Source of the DNA: Halichoerus grypus
Lineage: Eukaryota; Chordata; Mammalia; Carnivora; Phocidae
DNA: 64,000 nt
Direction of reading: 5' to 3'
Assembly (NCBI RefSeq): GCF_964656455.1
Contig: NC_135714.1
Location: 122,010,131 to 122,074,130, forward strand
Part shown: positions 58,070 to 64,000 of the stretch, in pieces
How positions within the stretch are numbered: the stretch's first letter is position 1
How the letters are laid out: each line of letters starts with the position of its first letter
Translations under genes and position numbers: made by a program
The notes under the pieces: model-generated
Databases searched by the model: none
The model's input: only the letters and a program-made list of their open reading frames with translations
Told to the model about the DNA's origin: nothing

Positions 58070-59600
58070 AAAAATATATAATACATAGGAATAAATTTAA
58101 TAAAAGTAGTGGAAGGCTTATACACTAAAAATCATAAACAATACTGAGGGAAATTAATTTCTAAATGATTAGAAAGACATTCCATCTACTTGAATGGGAA
58201 TACTCATGAGTGTTAAGATGGAAATTCTTCCCAAACTGATCTATAGATCAACACAATCTATAGATTCAGCACAATACCTATGAAAATTCCAGTAGGTCTT
58301 TTTTTTTTTTTTTTTGCAGAAAGTGATGAGAAATGTGTAGTATGTACTATTTTCCCATTGGCCTAAAATGTATATGGAATTGCAAAAGACCTAGAGAGCC
58401 AAGACAATTTTGAAAAGAAGAACAAATTGGGGAGCGCCTGGGTGGCTCAGTCGTTAAGCGTCTGCCTTCGGCTCAGGTCATGATCCCAGGGTCCTGGGAT
58501 CGAGCCCCGCATCGGGCTCCCTGCTCGGCCAGGAGCCTGCTTCTCCCTCTCCCACTCCACCTGCTTGTGTTCCCTCTCTAGCTGTCTCTCTCTCTCTCTG
58601 TCAAATAAATAAAATAAAATCTTAAAAAAAAAAAAAAAAGAAGACAAATTGGGAAGTTAGGCTTCCCAATTTCAAAGCTTAATATAAAACTATAATTATC
58701 AAACAGCATGGTATTGGCGTAAGGACAGACATATTCTTTTTTATATATAAAATTTATTTGCTTTATTAACAAGTGATTCTTGGACAAGTGGATATGCACA
58801 AGTGAAAAAGAAATGCCCAAAGTCTCAAGGCTTACAAATGGCAGAGTAGTAATTTGAACTGGTTCTAGAACTGGGTGTTGGCTAGAATATGGAGAATCGG
58901 AAAGGGAATGTAAAATAAAAAAATACATATATATGTAAAATATAAAAATATATATATATAGCTGATCTGAAAACAGTTTGGCAGTTTCCTATAATGTTAT
59001 ATAAATTTACTATAACCACTTTTAGATATCTGCCCAAGAAAAGAAGAAAATGTATATCTGTACAAAGATTCACACATGAATATTTGTATCAGTATTATTC
59101 ATAATGGCCAAAAATTGGAAACAGCTTAAATGTCCATCAACTGTTAAATGGATTGACAAAATATAGTATACCCACACAATGGAATACTATTTAGCAATAA
59201 CAAGGAAAGAGCCCCTGATACATGTCATGATGTGGCTATTCTGGGTCTCACTTATCACTGACATTTTGTTCTTAAACAACAAACTGTCAAGCAAAAGAAG
59301 CCAGACAGAAGAGAGCACATATTGTATAATTGCATGGGTGGTTTTTTTTTAATGTTCAGAAAAGGAAAACCTATAGAAACAGAAAGTAGATTAGTGGTTG
59401 CCTAGGGCAGGCTATGTGGGATAGAAATGGAGATTAGTAGCAAATGGATATGAGAAATATTATCAGGGTGATGGAAATGTTCTAAAACTGATTTATTGTG
59501 ATGATTGCACAACCTGGCAAATTTAATAAAAATTCAATGAACTGTATGCTTTAAACAGGTAAATCATATGATATGTAAAATATGCCAAAATAAAGTTACA
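58070..59600 (+). mobile_element. Ancient L1 fragment, ORF2 to 3' end, split by a SINE
   Basis: Sense L1M-type sequence runs from ORF2 ('atacataggaataaatttaa', 'gacattccatctacttgaat', 'atatggaattgcaaaagacc', 'tatcaaacagcatggtattg') through 'ttggaaacagcttaaatgtc' and 'atggaatactatttagcaat' to the 3' UTR ('gattagtggttgcctagggc', 'attgcacaacctggcaaatt', 'aaaatatgccaaaataaagt'). It is heavily decayed. A poly-T tract of 17 bases sits at 58299-58315 and a SINE at 58431. Confidence 0.85.
58431..58637 (+). mobile_element. Carnivore SINE nested in ancient L1
   Basis: Head 'ggagcgcctgggtggctcag', body 'gggatcgagccccgcatcgg', '(aaat)aaaataaaatctt' and an A tail. The flanks 'aagaagaacaaattggg' (58415-58431) and 'aagaagacaaattggg' (58638-58653) form the target duplication with a one-base difference. 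Confidence 0.96.
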
Positions 59601-59684
59601 TTAAATAATACCCTGATGGCTTCTATCCTCAGCAATGTTATCTCTGTGTCAAAAAACAGTATGTGGTCTACATACTACATACAT

Positions 59685-59805
59685 GGGAGCATCATTGGAG
59701 CTTGTCAAAATTACTTATTTCTAATCCACTCACCAGGAGTCTTACAGGTAATACACAGAAATCTACATTTTTAACAAAGTCCCATGTAATTAGTATTTAA
59801 TCAGT
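59685..59805 (+). mobile_element. Probable MER5-type hAT element fragment
   Basis: 'ttggagcttgtcaaaattac', 'gaaatctacatttttaacaa' and 'agtcccatgtaatt' recall the middle and right part of MER5, but the left end is not clear. Confidence 0.45.
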
Positions 59806-60319
59806 CCTTTATCAGACTATTTCGGAGAATTACTATGCTAAACATAATGTAACAAATGGCATCACTGCCCAGAACAAAGCAAAAATCTCAACAGCAGGTG
59901 GTCAGTGAAGCAAAAGTACTGGTTTATGAATGTGAAGGCAGACAAACATGCATAATCCAGAAGGTAGAATTCCTTGAGGATGCATGATTAAAGTAAAATC
60001 TGAAATATGAGCAGGAGATAATTAGGGGAGGAGGGTGTTTCAGTCCCATCAGCAGTTGGAAATGATAATTAGCTGTGGTTTAGGAAGGTTCTATTCCTCT
60101 TCTATCTGTAGAGGGTATAATCTGCCCTGGGTCCACATCTATCTGCAAATAAAGAGCTAGTTTGTTGGTAAGTAGACCTGTGTTCTGATGGATGTCGGGG
60201 ACCATCAGGAGTAGTAATACTGAGATTACATGAAAGTTCTAACAAGAATAAACCCAGCTGGATGTTAAGATGACATAAAGACCTAGATTTCATTTGTTTT
60301 AATCATTCATTTACCATTT
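59806..60319. other. No gene seen
   Basis: Unique DNA between two old repeats. The minus-strand frame at 60102-60293 has no known domain. Confidence 0.5.
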
Positions 60320-61803
60320 TTCAACCAATTTAAGGAGGTATGATTTACATATATATAATTCACCCATTTTAAGTGTATAGTTCACTGATTTTTAGTGAAT
60401 TTACTGAGTCAGCATTATTATAATCCAATTTTAGAATATTTTCATCCCACTAATAACATCCCTCATGTGAATTACCTGTTAATCCCTGTCTTTACACAGC
60501 GTTCATGCCTCAAGCAGCCAGTATTCTACTTTGTATTTTTGTATACTTGCCTTCACTGGATCATTTTATATAAATACAGTCACGCATTTGGGAGTATGAC
60601 TTTTTTCACTTAGCATAATGTTTATGAGGTTCATTCATGTTGTGTCATTATCAGTATTTCATTTCTTTTTATTGCTAAATAGTATTCCATTGTATGAATA
60701 TACATTTTCTCTATTCATCAGTTGACGGGCATTTGCACTATTTCCACTCTTTGACTATTATGTATAACAACGTTATGAACATTTACATGCAATTTTTTAA
60801 ACATGGATATATGCTTTTACTTATCTAGGGTGGATGGCTGGGTGTGGAATTGCTGGAATGTTTGATAAATTTATGTTTAATTTTATAAGAAACTGCCAAT
60901 CTGTTTTCAAATTAGCTATACCATTTTACATTCTCACCAGCAATGCAGAAGTCTTTCTGATTCCCCACATCCTTGACAATATTTGTTGTCTGTCTTTTTT
61001 AATAGAACCATTCCAATGGGTATGAAATGGTATTTCACTATAGTTTTAGTTTGCATTTCTCTAATGACTAATGATGTTGATAATCTTTTCATATGCTTGC
61101 TAACCATTCATATATCTTCTTTGGCTAAATGTCTATCCAAATATTTTGCCTATTTTTAACTTGGCTGTTTGTCTTTTTATTCTGAAGGTGTAAGAGTTGT
61201 TTGTATATTCTGAATACACATCCTTTATCAGATACATGATTTGCAAACATTTTCTCCTTGTCTCTGGTTTGTTTCCATTTTCATAATGATGTCTTTTGAA
61301 GCACAAAAGTTTTGAAATTTGATGAGGTCCACTTTGATATTGTTTTCTTTTATGGATCATGCTTTTGGTGTCATGTCCAAGAAATCTTTGCCTAACCCAA
61401 GATATCAAAAATTGTCTCCTATCTTTTCTTCTAAAAAGATTTTTTCAGCTCTTCCGCCTTTATCTCTGATCCACTTGAATTAAATCTTGTGTATAGTGTG
61501 AGGTAAGAGCCTACTCTTATCTTTTTACACATGTATATCCAATTTTCCCAGCATAATTTGTTGCAAAGACATTTTTCTTCCTATTGAATTGCCTTGCCTC
61601 CTTGGCGGAATATCAATTTAACCATAAATATAAGGGTTTATTTCCAGATTCTCAATTCTGTTACATTTTTCTATATGTTTATCCTTACACCAGTACCACA
61701 CATTTATTATCTGTATCTTTATAGTAAATTTTCAAATCAGGAAGTAAATTTCCTTCAATTTTATTTTTTTAATTATTTTGGCTATGCTGGGTCTTTTCAC
61801 TCA
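60320..61803 (-). mobile_element. Ancient L1 (L1MB-like), antisense, ORF2 C-terminus and 3' UTR
   Basis: The plus strand is the reverse complement of an old placental L1. It has 'aaatagtattccattgtatg', 'gaacatttacatgcaatttt', 'aagaaactgccaatctgttt', 'ctaatgactaatgatgttga', 'ttatcagatacatgatttgc', 'atggatcatgcttttggtgt', 'aagaaatctttgcctaaccc' and 'cttacaccagtaccacacat', all in L1 order over 1.5 kb. It is one of the longer intact fossil segments here. The open frames inside are ORF2 relics or shadows. Confidence 0.9.
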
Positions 61804-63594
61804 CTTATCATTGATATTTAGTCGTTAGTCGTTTAAAGCCAAATGCCTTTAAAGCTTCATTTATCTGTCAAGTTTTAAAGTCACCTGAGTGTTACATTGT
61901 TCACATAATAACAGAGATGAGAAAACAAACTCTGCTTTTGAGGCACTGTGATACATTGGCAACTACAGGACCATGACAATGTATATAAAGGACTATTCAT
62001 GAGCATGATGCATTTGATTTTATAAAAATCATATATATATTTAGTGCCATGCCATTGAGAAAAGAATGTGGAAATATTCTGTTAAATGCTTGAATATAAA
62101 ATGTTAGGGCAGAAATATCTCCATTCAGCTATTTTGTTGTTAATTCCTGATCTTTCTCATAGCACAAAGCTGTTTTCCATAGATTGTTCATGATAACCTT
62201 ACAAAATAATTGACTATGCAAGAAATCTTTGTCATAAGTACCAATTAATCCATCAAAACAAGTTAAAATAGCTATGCAAACTGTTTGTTATGATTGCTAA
62301 AGAGATGCAATAGTATCTCTTGGCAAATGTTTCTTTTATGTTTGATCCAGTTTTTAGGAAATATGCTAAGGAGGTAACAAAAATATGATAAAAATCAGCA
62401 AGTGTTACTTCATGTGATAGATAATATCAGATGTTTACTACTTTTTTTTGAATATATTATCCAATAAATCTTTAACGACTTTTTTATCTGTGAGAAAACC
62501 AAAATGAACATAGCAATCTCAGCAGGCCAGAAATATATAGCTTCTACTAAGAACAAGATAGCAATTTCTGGAATCAAACCTGTCCTGTTGATTGTTGGGC
62601 ACAGTCTGCTATTAAAAAGCTATGGACCATATTTCTATATAATCATATCAGTATTCTGAACTAGCTCCTTTAACCAAAAGCATTCTGAAATTATGGGAAA
62701 TTTTCTGGCCATTTTTCACATAGAAAGGAAATTCCCCCATAGAACCCTGCACTAACATTTACTATGCTGAACAGTATTACTCATTATGAGGGATGATGGG
62801 AGGTTTCCTTCTACCGTAGAACTTCAAGGCAGGTCATGAAATAGGACTTTCTGTAAAATTTGTCATTTGATGGTTCCTGAAATAGAAACTTTTATGCAGC
62901 ACCAAATCATGCCTTGACTAGATTCTATTGGCTTCCCTATTGTTCCTCACTCATGTGTGAACCAGCTGTGGCATGCCCCGTCTCTGCCTTGAATCATTAC
63001 AGATATCAAGCATCACTCTCAGTTGTTCACATGAAAGATGCTTACAGCAGGGGATGTACTTTGTGAGTACTTTAAAAAAAAAATTGAAGGTCTTTATGCA
63101 GGATAAAGATTACCGTCCACTTTATAGACATACATGAAGCCCAGCTGCCTGATATCTTTCTCAAGTAGCAAAGAACACATATAAAGTCTTCTATAATATT
63201 AAGATCGGCTAGTTTACAGAAGAAATAGCTCAACTTTACATGTCATAAAACCATCTGACAAAAGCCACCTGTTACTTCCATAACTTCCTACCTCCATTCT
63301 CTCAGGTATGCTTTTTATTTTCAGTGACAAGGAAATGATAAGTCAATTAACACTAATTAAATTAACTGACAAACCCTTAACTTCCTGAACAAAGGATTTC
63401 TAAATCCATGAGTTCCCATACTAAGTATGTTCTGCTAATATTAGACCAGTTAAAGGCAAGTTCTTTTCTTCAGTAATAAATCAAACATAATGAACACAGT
63501 TGACCAAAACTGCTTTCTCTCAGTCCCTAACTCTCAGTCACGTGCATAGGGAGGCACATGAGCTCATTCTGGCAGCTTTCGTAAGTGTTATAGA
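61804..63594. other. No gene seen; AT-rich unique DNA
   Basis: No open frame, recent repeat or RNA gene recognised across 1.8 kb. Confidence 0.55.
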
Positions 63595-63765
63595 ACAATG
63601 ATTCTCAAATTTTAATATGCATACAAATCACCTGGGATCAAAATGCAGATTATGGTTTGGTAAGTCTGGGGTGGGGTCTGAAATTCTATTTCTAACAAGC
63701 TCCCAGGTGACACTGAAGCTGCTAATCTGTGGACCACACCAAATAGCAAAGTAGTTGAGGTCTTG
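63595..63765 (+). mobile_element. MER5A (hAT-Charlie) DNA transposon, near full length
   Basis: 'caatgattctcaaattttaa', 'tatgcatacaaatcacctgg', 'taagtctggggtggggtctg', 'ttctatttctaacaagctcc', 'caggtgacactgaagctgct' and 'ctgtggaccacacc' follow MER5A from end to end. It is a non-autonomous relic spread in early placentals. Confidence 0.9.
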
Positions 63766-64000
63766 AGTGAGGAAAACATACCTGCAAGCATAAATATTCA
63801 GGTCAAGAGTGCTTCCATTCTTTCAATATATTATACAGAAGCAGTTTAGGAACTAGAATATCAAGGATTTGGACTATGGGGGTGTGGGGAAGCAGGAGGC
63901 ATTTGTAAGCCTAAACATTATCATTCCCTAGTGCAGAGATTTGAAATGACAAACTCATTCCTTTGTTCACTTATTCATTCATGCATGTGAAATATATTGA
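63766..64000. other. No gene seen to the window end
   Basis: Short unique AT-rich stretch without recognisable features. Confidence 0.55.

Noticed and set aside
60834..61821. Open frames that could suggest a membrane protein
   Set aside because: They are shadow frames of an antisense ancient L1, whose complement reads as ORF2.
1..64000. CRISPR arrays, phage, operons, rRNA
   Set aside because: No regularly spaced repeats and no prokaryotic gene density or ribosome-binding sites. The window is clearly mammalian nuclear DNA.

Overview
This is a vertebrate nuclear window from a carnivoran, almost certainly a caniform. The evidence is sixteen good copies and one degenerate copy of a tRNA-Lys-derived SINE with the carnivore head (GGGGCGCCTGGGTGGCTCAG) on both strands, together with young L1 LINEs carrying the carnivore 3' UTR. 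Several SINE copies have the shortened head 'CAGTCGTTAAGCG', and the L1 tails end in the 'aatcatggaacactacatc' type. From memory these fit an arctoid (bear, pinniped or mustelid) better than a dog, but that is inference. The background is AT-rich and gene-poor, with microsatellites and ancient MIR, L2, MaLR, MER5, Tigger and L1M remnants.

I found no protein-coding host exon that I can defend. The only host-gene signal is a CpG island at about 37.06-38.96 kb. It contains a canonical TATA box on the minus strand (38042-38049), a plausible start site near 38020 and a splice donor at 37933/37932. I read this as a promoter plus a short non-coding first exon of a gene running toward position 1. On this reading 1-37.9 kb is the start of a long first intron and 39-64 kb is upstream intergenic DNA. 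I cannot name the gene.

Layout: 1-12 kb is unique DNA with an MaLR LTR end, L2, MIR, an L1 3' end, two SINEs and an ancient L1. 12.19-19.72 kb is one full-length young L1 between 16-bp target-site duplications, inserted into that ancient L1. Its ORFs are dead, and it carries a nested truncated L1, a SINE in its 3' UTR, and a second copy of its tail inside ORF2 that looks like a templated duplication. 20-37 kb is unique DNA with nested SINE/MIR/L1 layers, a CTCF-like motif and microsatellites. 37-39 kb is the CpG island. 39-53 kb is unique DNA with Tigger, MaLR and hAT remnants and several SINEs, one pair nested tail-to-head. 53-64 kb holds an extreme poly-G tract, more SINEs, two large ancient L1 fragments in opposite orientation and a MER5A copy.

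I see no operon, CRISPR, phage, defence system or new multigene system. The more unusual items are rearrangements inside the 12-20 kb L1 and possible regulatory motifs around the CpG island.
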